Assembly (NCBI GenBank): GCA_937982065.1
Contig: CALJMO010000021.1
Coordinates: 1-64,000, forward strand
Length of the DNA stretch: 64,000 nt
From: an uncultured Collinsella sp.
GTDB lineage: Bacteria; Actinomycetota; Coriobacteriia; Coriobacteriales; Coriobacteriaceae
Reading direction: 5' to 3'
Shown: positions 25,481 through 32,876 of the stretch, in pieces
How positions within the stretch are numbered: position 1 is the first letter of the stretch
How the letters are laid out: each line of letters starts with the position of its first letter
Translations under genes and position numbers: made by a program
The notes under the pieces: generated by a model
The model's input: only the letters and a program-made list of their open reading frames with translations
Database searches by the model: none
What the model was told of the DNA's origin: nothing

Positions 25481-27361
25481 ATGCTCAATAATCACGAGGT
25501 CAATCTAACCGACGAGGAGGCTGCCGCTGAGGTCGCCCGCGTCGCGAAGACCTACCCCGTGGTGCGTTTACTGTCGGCCGATCAGATTAAGAGCGAGCCT
25601 AACTGCCTGCTCGCCGGCGATCGCTGCCCTTGTCTGCGTCAGTCGAGTCTTGAGGCTTTGGCAGACTCCGATGAGGTGTCGGAGCAACTGCTCAACGATG
25701 GTGTTGAGTACCGCGCTCGCCTACGCCCTCTAAAGGTCGAGGGTGAGCCTCGTGTCTTGCTGATGGTGCGTCCGATCGATGAGCAAGAGGCTGCAGAAGA
25801 GGACCTCGTCTACACCGACGTGCTGACGAGTGTGCGCAATCGCCGGTATTACGAGGAAAAGCTCCGTAGCGCCCGCATGAATGCCGGCGTTGCGGTGATC
25901 GACCTTGATGATTTTAGGGTCTTCAACGATACGTGTGGCCGTCATGCCGGCGACCTTGCGCTCGGTGCTGTGGCGACAGCCATACGCAGCGGAATTCGTT
26001 CGACTGACGAGCTTGTACGCTATGGCTGCGACAAGTTTGTGGTCGTCATGCCCAATATTCCCTCCGATGACTTCACCCGTCGCCTGCATCAGGTGTCCGA
26101 TGCCGTTCATGCCACGATTGTTCCGGGCCATGAGTACGTGAGCTTGACGGCATGTGTTGGTGGCGTTCGCATTCATGGCGAGACGGTCGATGAGGGAGTT
26201 GGCCGCGCTGTCCAGTTATTGAGCCGCGCTAAGGCAAAAGCCGGTACGGTCGTGACCGATGCCGATTCCATCGAAGCCTTCCAAAGCGAAAAGCCTTTGG
26301 TGCTTATTGTCGATGACTCCGAAATGAACCGAGCCATTCTCAACGAGATGCTCAAGGACGAGTATTGCATCCTCGAGGCCGACAACGGTCGTACGGCGCT
26401 CGACATGGTCGACCGCTATGGCGATGAGTTGTCGCTCGTGCTGCTGGATATTGTCATGCCGGGCATAAGCGGCTTTGAGGTGCTGGCCGATCTGTCGCGC
26501 CGATCGGGTATCGACAATCTGCCTTTCATCATGATTTCGAGCGAAGATTCCGACGATGCGGTGCTGCGCGCGTACGAGCTGGGCGCCTCGGACTATATCA
26601 ACCGCCCGTTTGACTCCCGTGTCGTGCGCCGCCGTGTAAGCAATACCATCCGCCTATACGCCAAACAGCGCCGCCTGACGAGCCTGCTGTCCCAACAGTA
26701 CAACGAGCGTGTCAAGAACAGTTGCATGCTCATCGACATCATGGCCGGCGTCATGGAGCTTCGCAACGGCGAGAGCGGCAGGCACGTTACGAACATCGAG
26801 AAGCTGACCGAGCTGCTGCTTGACTGTCTGGTCCAGCGTAGCGACACGATCTCCCTCGACAATGAGGAACGCTCCACGATTGCCCTGGCTTCGGCGCTGC
26901 ACGATATCGGCAAGATGTCGATTGACGATGCGATTCTCAACAAACCCGGGCGCCTTACGCCCGAGGAGTTCGAGATTATGAAGACGCATACCACGATGGG
27001 CGCCGACATGTTGCTTGAGCTGGGCCGCCATCACGTCGGCAATGCGCTTATGGAATATGCGTACCAGATCGCGCGTTGGCACCACGAGCGCTGGGACGGC
27101 AAGGGTTACCCCGATGGCCTTAAGGGCGACGAAATTCCCATTGCCGCACAGGTGGTTTCGGTGGCCGACGTGTACGATGCGCTGACGAGCGTGCGCGTGT
27201 ACAAGGACGCTATCCCGCACGAGGAAGCGATTAAGATGATTTTGGACGGTAAGTGCGGTACCTTTAACCCGCTGCTGCTCGATTGCCTGCTCGAGGTGCA
27301 AGACCAAATTGCCGAGACGTTGGCACGCCCCGCTGACGTCGTTGCGTTTCCCACGATTTAG
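25481..27361 (+). CDS. GGDEF-REC-HD-GYP signalling protein with degenerate GGDEF
   Basis: This 626-residue cytosolic protein has three domains: a GGDEF-like domain (about 108-262), a receiver domain (272-390) with acidic pair D278/D279 and phosphoacceptor D323 (LLLDIVMPG), and an HD-GYP phosphodiesterase (about 410-600). HD-GYP signatures are complete: H474-D475 and HHERWDGKGYP at 534-544. The GGDEF active site reads YGCDK (181-185), so cyclase activity is probably lost, though GTP or c-di-GMP binding may remain. It probably degrades c-di-GMP under phosphorelay control. The HPt gene lies 24 bases downstream. Confidence 0.9.
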   Translation: MLNNHEVNLTDEEAAAEVARVAKTYPVVRLLSADQIKSEPNCLLAGDRCPCLRQSSLEALADSDEVSEQLLNDGVEYRARLRPLKVEGEPRVLLMVRPIDEQEAAEEDLVYTDVLTSVRNRRYYEEKLRSARMNAGVAVIDLDDFRVFNDTCGRHAGDLALGAVATAIRSGIRSTDELVRYGCDKFVVVMPNIPSDDFTRRLHQVSDAVHATIVPGHEYVSLTACVGGVRIHGETVDEGVGRAVQLLSRAKAKAGTVVTDADSIEAFQSEKPLVLIVDDSEMNRAILNEMLKDEYCILEADNGRTALDMVDRYGDELSLVLLDIVMPGISGFEVLADLSRRSGIDNLPFIMISSEDSDDAVLRAYELGASDYINRPFDSRVVRRRVSNTIRLYAKQRRLTSLLSQQYNERVKNSCMLIDIMAGVMELRNGESGRHVTNIEKLTELLLDCLVQRSDTISLDNEERSTIALASALHDIGKMSIDDAILNKPGRLTPEEFEIMKTHTTMGADMLLELGRHHVGNALMEYAYQIARWHHERWDGKGYPDGLKGDEIPIAAQVVSVADVYDALTSVRVYKDAIPHEEAIKMILDGKCGTFNPLLLDCLLEVQDQIAETLARPADVVAFPTI

Positions 27362-27385
27362 TTTGACCAAAGGAGTTTTTAATCC

Positions 27386-27742
27386 ATGATTTCCATGCGT
27401 GAGGCGTATGAGAAGATCGGCGCCAATTATGATGACGCGTGCGCTCGGCTGATGGGCGAGGAAATGCTCGCCCGCTTTGCCCTCAAGTTTTTGGATGACG
27501 AGAGCATGGACAAGCTAGAGGCCGCCATGGCGGCGGGAGACGCCGAAGGTGCGTTTATGGCAGCGCACACGCTCAAGGGCGTGAGCCAGAACCTGGGATT
27601 CGATAATCTGTACGAGCCGGCGGTTGTGGTGACTGAGGCACTGCGTGGTGCCGATGCCGTTGACGGCGCTCGCGAGGGAATGCATGCGTTGCAGCAGCAA
27701 TATGCGGCTACGATGTCGGCCCTGCGCGAGGCGGCCGAATAA
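27386..27742 (+). CDS. Histidine phosphotransfer (HPt) protein
   Basis: A 118-residue four-helix HPt domain with phospho-acceptor His61 in AAHTLKGVSQNLGF. It should carry phosphate to or from the receiver domain of the preceding protein. AAAGGAG precedes ATG 27386 closely. The two genes form an operon; no histidine kinase is in the window, so the kinase partner must be elsewhere. Confidence 0.9.
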   Translation: MISMREAYEKIGANYDDACARLMGEEMLARFALKFLDDESMDKLEAAMAAGDAEGAFMAAHTLKGVSQNLGFDNLYEPAVVVTEALRGADAVDGAREGMHALQQQYAATMSALREAAE

Positions 27743-27766
27743 GAGCTTGCGAGCCTTGATGACTAT

Positions 27767-27830
27767 GAGAGTGGATAATCTCCCGTTTTAGGCCCGGTGG
27801 TGGCCTCGAAGTGGGAGATTATCCACTCTC
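27767..27830 (+). terminator. Long hairpin downstream of HPt gene
   Basis: Perfect 18-base arms GAGAGTGGATAATCTCCC/GGGAGATTATCCACTCTC (27767-27784 and 27813-27830) with an AGGCC/GGCCT stem within. A further ATCCACTCTC at 27849 repeats part of the right arm. It separates the phosphorelay operon from the RiPP locus. Confidence 0.65.
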
Positions 27831-27918
27831 GTTCGATACGTGTCCAAAAATCCACTCTCACCCCTTCTGATTAGTGAATGGGCTATGCGCACTGGCGGGG
27901 CTTTCCGCATGCAATCAA

Positions 27919-27952
27919 TATCGTTGTTCGATAAACTGTTCGAATAACGATA
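27919..27952. promoter_or_regulatory. Palindromic operator candidate of the RiPP-locus regulator genes
   Basis: TATCGTT (27919-27925) and AACGATA (27946-27952) are inverted, and GTTCG/CGAAT inside continue the symmetry with one mismatch. Within it, TCGATAAAC (27928-27936) is found again at 28967-28975 in front of the precursor gene, suggesting one regulator for both promoters. It lies just before the DUF2975 gene's ribosome site. Confidence 0.5.
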
Positions 27953-27972
27953 GAGTCGATGAGGGTGAGTGT

Positions 27973-28533
27973 ATGTCTAACAGCGTTCAGCGTATGGCCA
28001 AAGCGGGCGAAAATATCAGGAAGCTTGGCTTTTGCATGGCAGCCGTTTTTGCAGGGATGCTCGTCGCTTTTGCCGCGTTGGTTGTTTACGTGATCTGGTA
28101 TGCGGTTGCAAACGTTGCTTCTGTCGATTCTTTCGGCGTCGTGACGCTTCTCGATGGCGGGTGCATCGTTATCCCAAGCGGACTGTGCCTGGCACTCGTC
28201 GTGGGTATTTCGCTTGTCGTTCTGTGTGGGATCAGCCGTAACATCTCGCGAGGCGTCTCGCCCTTTACCAAGACGCATGTGCGGCTTATCCGTGTTCTTG
28301 CGCTTGCCTTTGCTGTTAACGCCGCGGTTTCGCTTATTGGTGCCTACGGATCGGTCAATCTTACCATTGGTGGGCTGGAGCTTTACGTCGTGCCTCATTC
28401 CTTCGTTATTGAGATTTGCCAAGGCGTTGCCTTTGATGCGGGGTCGCTTATCGGCGCGGCTGTCTGTCTGTGTATCTCGGTGATCTGGAGTTATGCCTCG
28501 CTGCTCCAAGAGCAGTCTGACGAGCTTGTGTAG
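27973..28533 (+). CDS. DUF2975 membrane protein
   Basis: A 186-residue integral membrane protein with four predicted helices (about 20-42, 62-86, 108-127 and 152-175) and short loops. The combination with a following tiny HTH gene is the standard DUF2975/YozG arrangement, thought to be a membrane sensor with its cytoplasmic repressor. The start ATG 27973 follows GAGGGTGAG; longer in-frame versions (from 27874) would run through the operator-like palindrome. It begins the RiPP locus and most likely controls it. Confidence 0.78.
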   Translation: MSNSVQRMAKAGENIRKLGFCMAAVFAGMLVAFAALVVYVIWYAVANVASVDSFGVVTLLDGGCIVIPSGLCLALVVGISLVVLCGISRNISRGVSPFTKTHVRLIRVLALAFAVNAAVSLIGAYGSVNLTIGGLELYVVPHSFVIEICQGVAFDAGSLIGAAVCLCISVIWSYASLLQEQSDELV

Positions 28534-28541
28534 GAGGAAGC

Positions 28542-28871
28542 ATGAGCTATCTCATCATCGAGCTTGAGGCGCAGCTGCTTAAGACCGGAAAGACCAGTGC
28601 TGATCTGATTCGTGCCACGGGGCATACTCCGGCTAATATTTCTAAGCTAAGAAACGGAAAAATTAAAGCTATTCGCCTTAAGACGCTTCTCGATATTTGC
28701 GATGAACTTGACTGTCAACCGGGAGATATTATTCAGCGTGTGAGTGAGAAAGAGCTTGAGGAGCTGATTGTCGAGCGCGCAAAAAATGTCGTGAGGCAGA
28801 TGCGGGACGGCGGAGACAATGAGGCGTCGCTTCCGACATCAGTCTTCGCTGTAGATTTGAGCGACGAGTAG
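28542..28871 (+). CDS. YozG-like HTH regulator of the RiPP locus
   Basis: A 109-residue cytosolic protein whose first 70 residues form an HTH of the Cro/C1 YozG type: LLKTGKTSADLIRATGHTPANISKLRNG is the helix-turn-helix, then ICDELDCQPGDII. The remaining helical tail is charged. GGAGGAAGC lies before the ATG, and the gene starts eight bases after DUF2975. It is a candidate for binding the palindromes upstream of its own operon (27919-27952) and of the precursor (28964-28973). Confidence 0.82.
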   Translation: MSYLIIELEAQLLKTGKTSADLIRATGHTPANISKLRNGKIKAIRLKTLLDICDELDCQPGDIIQRVSEKELEELIVERAKNVVRQMRDGGDNEASLPTSVFAVDLSDE

Positions 28872-28910
28872 CATATAAAGAACAACTATAACGAAATATC
28901 AGTGTAACGG

Positions 28911-28931
28911 AACCCGTGTCTAACACGGGTT
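28911..28931 (+). terminator. Terminator after the HTH gene
   Basis: A perfect 9-base stem AACCCGTGT/ACACGGGTT with a 3-base loop, followed by CTTTGTTTATT. It isolates the regulator unit from the precursor promoter. Confidence 0.8.
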
Positions 28932-28949
28932 CTTTGTTTATTAATTATC

Positions 28950-28978
28950 TTGACAAATATAAGTTATCGATAAACAAT
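28950..28978 (+). promoter_or_regulatory. Strong promoter with palindromic operator ahead of the RiPP precursor
   Basis: A consensus -35 TTGACA (28950-28955) lies 17 bases before AACAAT (28973-28978). Between them is the perfect dyad TTATCGATAA (28964-28973), which includes part of the TCGATAAAC motif shared with 27928. Expected start point is near 28985, giving a leader of about 30 bases. Confidence 0.65.
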
Positions 28979-29016
28979 AACATTAAGAACGAACGATAAA
29001 AGAAAGGAGGAACGAT

Positions 29017-29145
29017 ATGAGCTGGATTGTAAAGCCGAGTTATGTGGACCCCGGTGGTGGGTGCAACGGTTACTGCAAGGCATTCTGTGGAGCACGCGTC
29101 TGCGTCAATAACTGCAGTAAAAACTTGTGTGTTGTTAATTTCTAG
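29017..29145 (+). CDS. Six-cysteine RiPP precursor peptide
   Basis: A 42-residue peptide. The start ATG 29017 has AAAGGAGG six bases upstream, a near-perfect ribosome site. Residues 1-15 (MSWIVKPSYVDPGGG) form a short leader-like part, and residues 16-42 hold cysteines at 16, 20, 24, 29, 33 and 38, that is CX3CX3CX4CX3CX4C, with the core residues small or polar in between. Cys, Gly and Asn richness plus the radical SAM/SPASM maturase downstream suggest thioether bridging (Cys sulphur to alpha or beta carbon). The N-terminus recalls the Clo7bot-type Cys-rich peptides from clostridia, but I cannot verify that. It is too short for ordinary gene calling. Confidence 0.75.
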   Translation: MSWIVKPSYVDPGGGCNGYCKAFCGARVCVNNCSKNLCVVNF

Positions 29146-29153
29146 CAGTTGCG

Positions 29154-29183
29154 GCTGCTGCCAGGCGACAGTCTGGCAGCAGC
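29154..29183 (+). terminator. Partial terminator between the precursor and transport genes
   Basis: A perfect 11-base stem GCTGCTGCCAG/CTGGCAGCAGC (29154-29164, 29173-29183) followed by GGTTTTGTT. Placed eight bases after the precursor stop, it would let the precursor be made in excess over the proteins encoded downstream, as in many bacteriocin operons. Confidence 0.7.
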
Positions 29184-29213
29184 GGTTTTGTTATCAAGCA
29201 GAATAGGAGGCCA

Positions 29214-29939
29214 ATGAGCGCATCAGCGATAAAGCTATCAAAGGTGTCAAAGCGCTATGGAAAACGGCGTGTGTTGCATGACGTTTCCTTCGAGGTGCAT
29301 CAGTCTGAACTTTGCGCCCTTGTTGGTGCAAACGGGGCGGGCAAAAGCACGCTTATTAAAATAGTGCTGGGCCTCTGTGAGCCATCGTCGGGGAGCGTGG
29401 AGCTCTTTGGAGGCAAGTCGAAAAAAGAGCTGAGCCTGATGCGGACGCGTGTCGGCTATGTGCCAGATTCCAGCGGAGCATACCAATCCCTCAGTGCGGT
29501 GGAGAATCTTCGGATCCGATGTGCGGAATGGGGGCTCGATGAGAAACGTGAGGTTCCTCGCGTCTTGGGCCTAGTCGGGCTGGACGTCGATGAGAAAAAG
29601 AGCGTGAGCAGTTTTTCTCTGGGAATGAAACGGCGACTGGATATAGCTACGGCTTTGTTGGGCGACACCGACGTACTAATTTTCGATGAGCCGGCAAATG
29701 GGTTGGACCCGCTGGGCATCGAGAGTATATGGGCCCTTATCGGCCGATTGAATCGAGAACAGGGTAAGACCATGCTCATCTCTAGCCATGATTTGGATGA
29801 GTTGGCATCGGTTGCAACAAGTTGCGTGTTTATTCATGACGGTGAACTGCTGAAAAAGGAATCGATGGATGTCATAAGGGATGAGGCGTCGTCCCTAAAA
29901 GAATATTACAGGCGCTTGATGAACGCGGTCTCGCTATGA
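29214..29939 (+). CDS. ABC transporter ATP-binding protein, RiPP locus
   Basis: A 241-residue ATPase of the LanF/BcrA-like group. Walker A is GANGAGKST, Walker B VLIFDEP, and the signature is SFSLGMKRR, the usual variant of this group. Its partners are the two permeases that follow: their genes overlap the end of this one by four bases and then each other. In bacteriocin loci such three-gene transporters give the producer immunity. AGGAGG precedes the ATG closely. Confidence 0.9.
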   Translation: MSASAIKLSKVSKRYGKRRVLHDVSFEVHQSELCALVGANGAGKSTLIKIVLGLCEPSSGSVELFGGKSKKELSLMRTRVGYVPDSSGAYQSLSAVENLRIRCAEWGLDEKREVPRVLGLVGLDVDEKKSVSSFSLGMKRRLDIATALLGDTDVLIFDEPANGLDPLGIESIWALIGRLNREQGKTMLISSHDLDELASVATSCVFIHDGELLKKESMDVIRDEASSLKEYYRRLMNAVSL

Positions 29940-30760
29940 AGCGGGCGATCCATCCCATAAAGGCAGATATGATGCGTCTACACAGGATGTTTCCGGCGCA
30001 GTTTGGTCTTACGCTTATGTTGGCGTGCGGTCTTCTCTTCGGTGTTTTTCTAAATAACGGAGCAACGTTGCTAGGCTTTGGCTATGGCGTTTGTGGGGAG
30101 GATATTGGTTTCTTCTGGAATGCAATCGATCCTTCTGCGCCTGATGAGTCCCTTGCGCGCAGCGCTTTTGCCGGTACATCCCTGTTCGTTCCACTCATCG
30201 TTTGTTTGGTGCTTTTACAGGAGCATGGCTATAAAGAGGGATACCGAATTTCTTCAGCAAGAGGTCTCGCCCGCTTTAATGGGGCTTTGGCACATGTGCT
30301 TTCGTCTGCTTTAATAGTCGGCGCAGCATATAGCGCACTTTGCCTTCTTTTGTTTGCAATAGCCATACTGCGTGGGGGGCAAAACTACACGCACGGCATG
30401 CTGACTGCATTTTTGCCTGCGATGATAATCAACGCCGTATTGGTGATATCGGTTGCGTTGGAGACGATGACCATCTATCGGATTACAGGCAGCGCTGTAT
30501 TGAGCGGGGCTGCAATCATAATTGGATTTGTCATGAGCCTGACGCTCTACGGAAGCTTCCTTCAGGTGCCTATACCATCCTTGCGATGGGTCTTACTCCT
30601 TCCGGGGCCGTACCTTGGAGTCGGATGTGCCCTTGGGTATAGCGATATGGGACAGCTGACGCTTCTGGGATATGGCGTGACAGCCAGCTGTCTATCGGTA
30701 TTGATTTACGCTCTCGTGAGCTTTCGTGCCGGGGGTGTGTTCAATGACTCGTCAGATTAG
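29936..30760 (+). CDS. ABC transporter permease A, RiPP locus
   Basis: A 274-residue membrane protein with six hydrophobic helices (about 23-42, 75-92, 118-147, 154-180, 187-205 and 235-265). The layout matches the LanE/LanG or ABC-2-type permeases of bacteriocin immunity systems. Its start overlaps the ATPase stop (ATGA), so translation is coupled. No substrate residue can be named from sequence. Confidence 0.8.
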   Translation: MKRAIHPIKADMMRLHRMFPAQFGLTLMLACGLLFGVFLNNGATLLGFGYGVCGEDIGFFWNAIDPSAPDESLARSAFAGTSLFVPLIVCLVLLQEHGYKEGYRISSARGLARFNGALAHVLSSALIVGAAYSALCLLLFAIAILRGGQNYTHGMLTAFLPAMIINAVLVISVALETMTIYRITGSAVLSGAAIIIGFVMSLTLYGSFLQVPIPSLRWVLLLPGPYLGVGCALGYSDMGQLTLLGYGVTASCLSVLIYALVSFRAGGVFNDSSD

Positions 30761-31562
30761 AAGATTCCTCCATTCAGAATGGAAGCATGTGAGCAAATGG
30801 GCGTACGCCTTAATCCTGGTAATTTATGCGTACATGGTGGTATTGCAGCTTAATTCTTTCCCGATGTGGTTCTGTAGCCTCCGTGAGAACAGTTTCTTGG
30901 GCTTTTTCCCAGACCCGACGCTTCGGCTATCGGCAGAGGATGTCGTTCTATTTGGTAATGCAGAGGTTTTTCGCGGTCTGCTGTTCAACGTAGCCCCGTT
31001 GGCTCATGCATTGTACTTTCCGTTTGTCGCGGCTTGTATCGTGCCGCGCTTTGTCAGTTCGGACTTTATTGAGGAACCGTGGGGGCTGTCGGAGGCTCGG
31101 GGAGGGAAGCGTGTGTGCGCTATCGTTGCGCGAGTGGTGCTGTCTTCTTTTGCCCTTTTGGGCGCGTTTATCCTGACGAGTGTCGTTTTGTACTGTCTTA
31201 ACTGCGCAATCGTTCTGGATGCTCAACAGTATTTCAACCTGCATGTATTTTGCTATCGACTTGTTCTTGCTGCCGCTGCCTGCCTTGCATACGTGGTCTC
31301 TTGCGTGATCGCTGTTTCCTATTTTGGGTCCGGCTTCGGTCCGATTGGCATGCTGTTGCTTGTCAACGTTGTAGCGATCTACATACAGATCGGGGCCAAT
31401 TCCATGCTTCCGCTTCCAGCCTCGATGCTCATGTGGATTTGTGGCGTGACCCCGTTGGGGAATAGTCAATGCATTTCGATTCTAATTGACTGCCTAATAA
31501 ACGTAGCAATCGTTTTTGCCATTTGCTTTACCGTCGACCGATTGCGGTCGAGATTTCTTTGA
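30744..31562 (+). CDS. ABC transporter permease B, RiPP locus
   Basis: A 272-residue membrane protein with six predicted helices and a short cytoplasmic N-terminus (MTRQIRRFLHSEWKHVSKW). The preferred start ATG 30744 overlaps permease A by 17 bases; an in-frame GTG 18 bases upstream is an alternative. It should pair with permease A as the heterodimeric membrane part of the immunity or export ABC transporter. Little sequence similarity to permease A is visible. Confidence 0.78.
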   Translation: MTRQIRRFLHSEWKHVSKWAYALILVIYAYMVVLQLNSFPMWFCSLRENSFLGFFPDPTLRLSAEDVVLFGNAEVFRGLLFNVAPLAHALYFPFVAACIVPRFVSSDFIEEPWGLSEARGGKRVCAIVARVVLSSFALLGAFILTSVVLYCLNCAIVLDAQQYFNLHVFCYRLVLAAAACLAYVVSCVIAVSYFGSGFGPIGMLLLVNVVAIYIQIGANSMLPLPASMLMWICGVTPLGNSQCISILIDCLINVAIVFAICFTVDRLRSRFL

Positions 31563-31583
31563 TTGCTTGTGAGGGATAAACAT

Positions 31584-32876
31584 ATGAGACCGTCTCAATA
31601 CAACCTGATTGAAACCCGTGGCGAAAGGACGCTGGTGATGAATGCGAAGACCGGTGCGATCCTTTCGTTAGATAAGCAGCATGCAGAAAGAATGTGCCGC
31701 ATGGTATCGGGAAGCGAATGGGAGCCAGATGAATTGCGCGAAGCGTTGCTTCAAGGAGGAATGCTGTTAGAAGATGATCGTGACGAAAAGGAGGAAATGA
31801 AGGCGATAGGCCGTCTTGTTCGGTTTTCTGATCGCTCTCTCGGCATGACGATAGCCCCGACATTGGAGTGCAACTTCTGTTGCCCATACTGTTATGAAAA
31901 AGGGCAACGCAAAACGACAATGACTCCGGAGGTCGAAGACCGACTTGTTTCATTTGTGAAAGAGCGTTCACGGGGACTGAGCGAGTTTGACATCAGTTGG
32001 TATGGTGGAGAGCCGCTGCTACAAGTCGATAGAATTCAGCGACTCACAGAGCGTATAAAGGGGGTCCTTAATCCGGAGTGTTCCTATGCAGCATCCATTG
32101 TCACAAATGGGTATCTTCTGACGCCAGAAGTGGCTGCGGCTCTCGCGGCTTGTGACGTCAAGATGGCTCAGGTGACTTTGGACGGTTCTCGACAAGATCA
32201 TGATTCCCGGCGAATCTTGCGGAACGGACAGCCGACATACGATGCGATTCTAGACAACGTTTCTAAAGTCACCCATCTGTTAGATATTTCTATCAGGTGC
32301 AATGTCGATGCCCATAACATTGTCGGTGCTGGCGATTTGCTGGATGCGCTCGAGGAAAAGGGCCTTAAAAACAAGGTGGGATTCTACCTAGCGCCTGTCG
32401 ACAATATCAATGATACGTGCCCAAGCGACAGTAGTTGTTTTTCGATGGAGGCATTTTCTGAGGAAGAGCTGGACTTTTATAGCCAAGCCGTTGATAGGGG
32501 GTTCTACGTTGACCTGACGGTGCGCTTTAATCCGGCTATATGTGGCGCTGTTTGTGCAGGGTCATTTGTAGTGGATCCGGAGGGCTACCTTTATAAATGT
32601 TGGGATGAAATCGGGATGCGTGAACGCTCCGTCGGCACACTTGCCGAAGGGCCGAGGATGAATGCTCAGCTGGTCCAATGGCTAAACTATGAGCCGAGCG
32701 ATCATGAGTGTGAAGAGTGTTTTGCCTATCCCTCATGCATGGGAGGTTGCCCTAATCACGCTCTTCATGGAGGGTCAAAACAGTGCGTATCTCAAAGGTA
32801 TCAGGTGCGCCAACGAATGATTTTGACCGAGAAGGCTCAGCGATTGCTTTCGGAACTGGATTCAGCTCATGTTTAA
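31584..32876 (+). CDS. Radical SAM/SPASM peptide maturase of the RiPP locus
   Basis: A 430-residue cytosolic enzyme expected to install thioether bonds on the precursor. Residues 1-85 resemble the leader-recognition part of peptide maturases. The radical SAM cluster site is C96-x3-C100-x2-C103 (in ECNFCCPYCYE), with WYGGEPLL and VTLDGSR behind it. The C-terminal SPASM domain is complete: C-x9-G-x4-C in CAG...GYLYKCWD, then CX2CX5CX3C (CEECFAYPSCMGGC) and a last Cys in KQC, giving ligands for two auxiliary 4Fe-4S clusters. ATG 31584 is chosen because GAGGGA lies seven bases upstream; a TTG at 31563 is in frame. Its stop overlaps the next start. Confidence 0.9.
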   Translation: MRPSQYNLIETRGERTLVMNAKTGAILSLDKQHAERMCRMVSGSEWEPDELREALLQGGMLLEDDRDEKEEMKAIGRLVRFSDRSLGMTIAPTLECNFCCPYCYEKGQRKTTMTPEVEDRLVSFVKERSRGLSEFDISWYGGEPLLQVDRIQRLTERIKGVLNPECSYAASIVTNGYLLTPEVAAALAACDVKMAQVTLDGSRQDHDSRRILRNGQPTYDAILDNVSKVTHLLDISIRCNVDAHNIVGAGDLLDALEEKGLKNKVGFYLAPVDNINDTCPSDSSCFSMEAFSEEELDFYSQAVDRGFYVDLTVRFNPAICGAVCAGSFVVDPEGYLYKCWDEIGMRERSVGTLAEGPRMNAQLVQWLNYEPSDHECEECFAYPSCMGGCPNHALHGGSKQCVSQRYQVRQRMILTEKAQRLLSELDSAHV

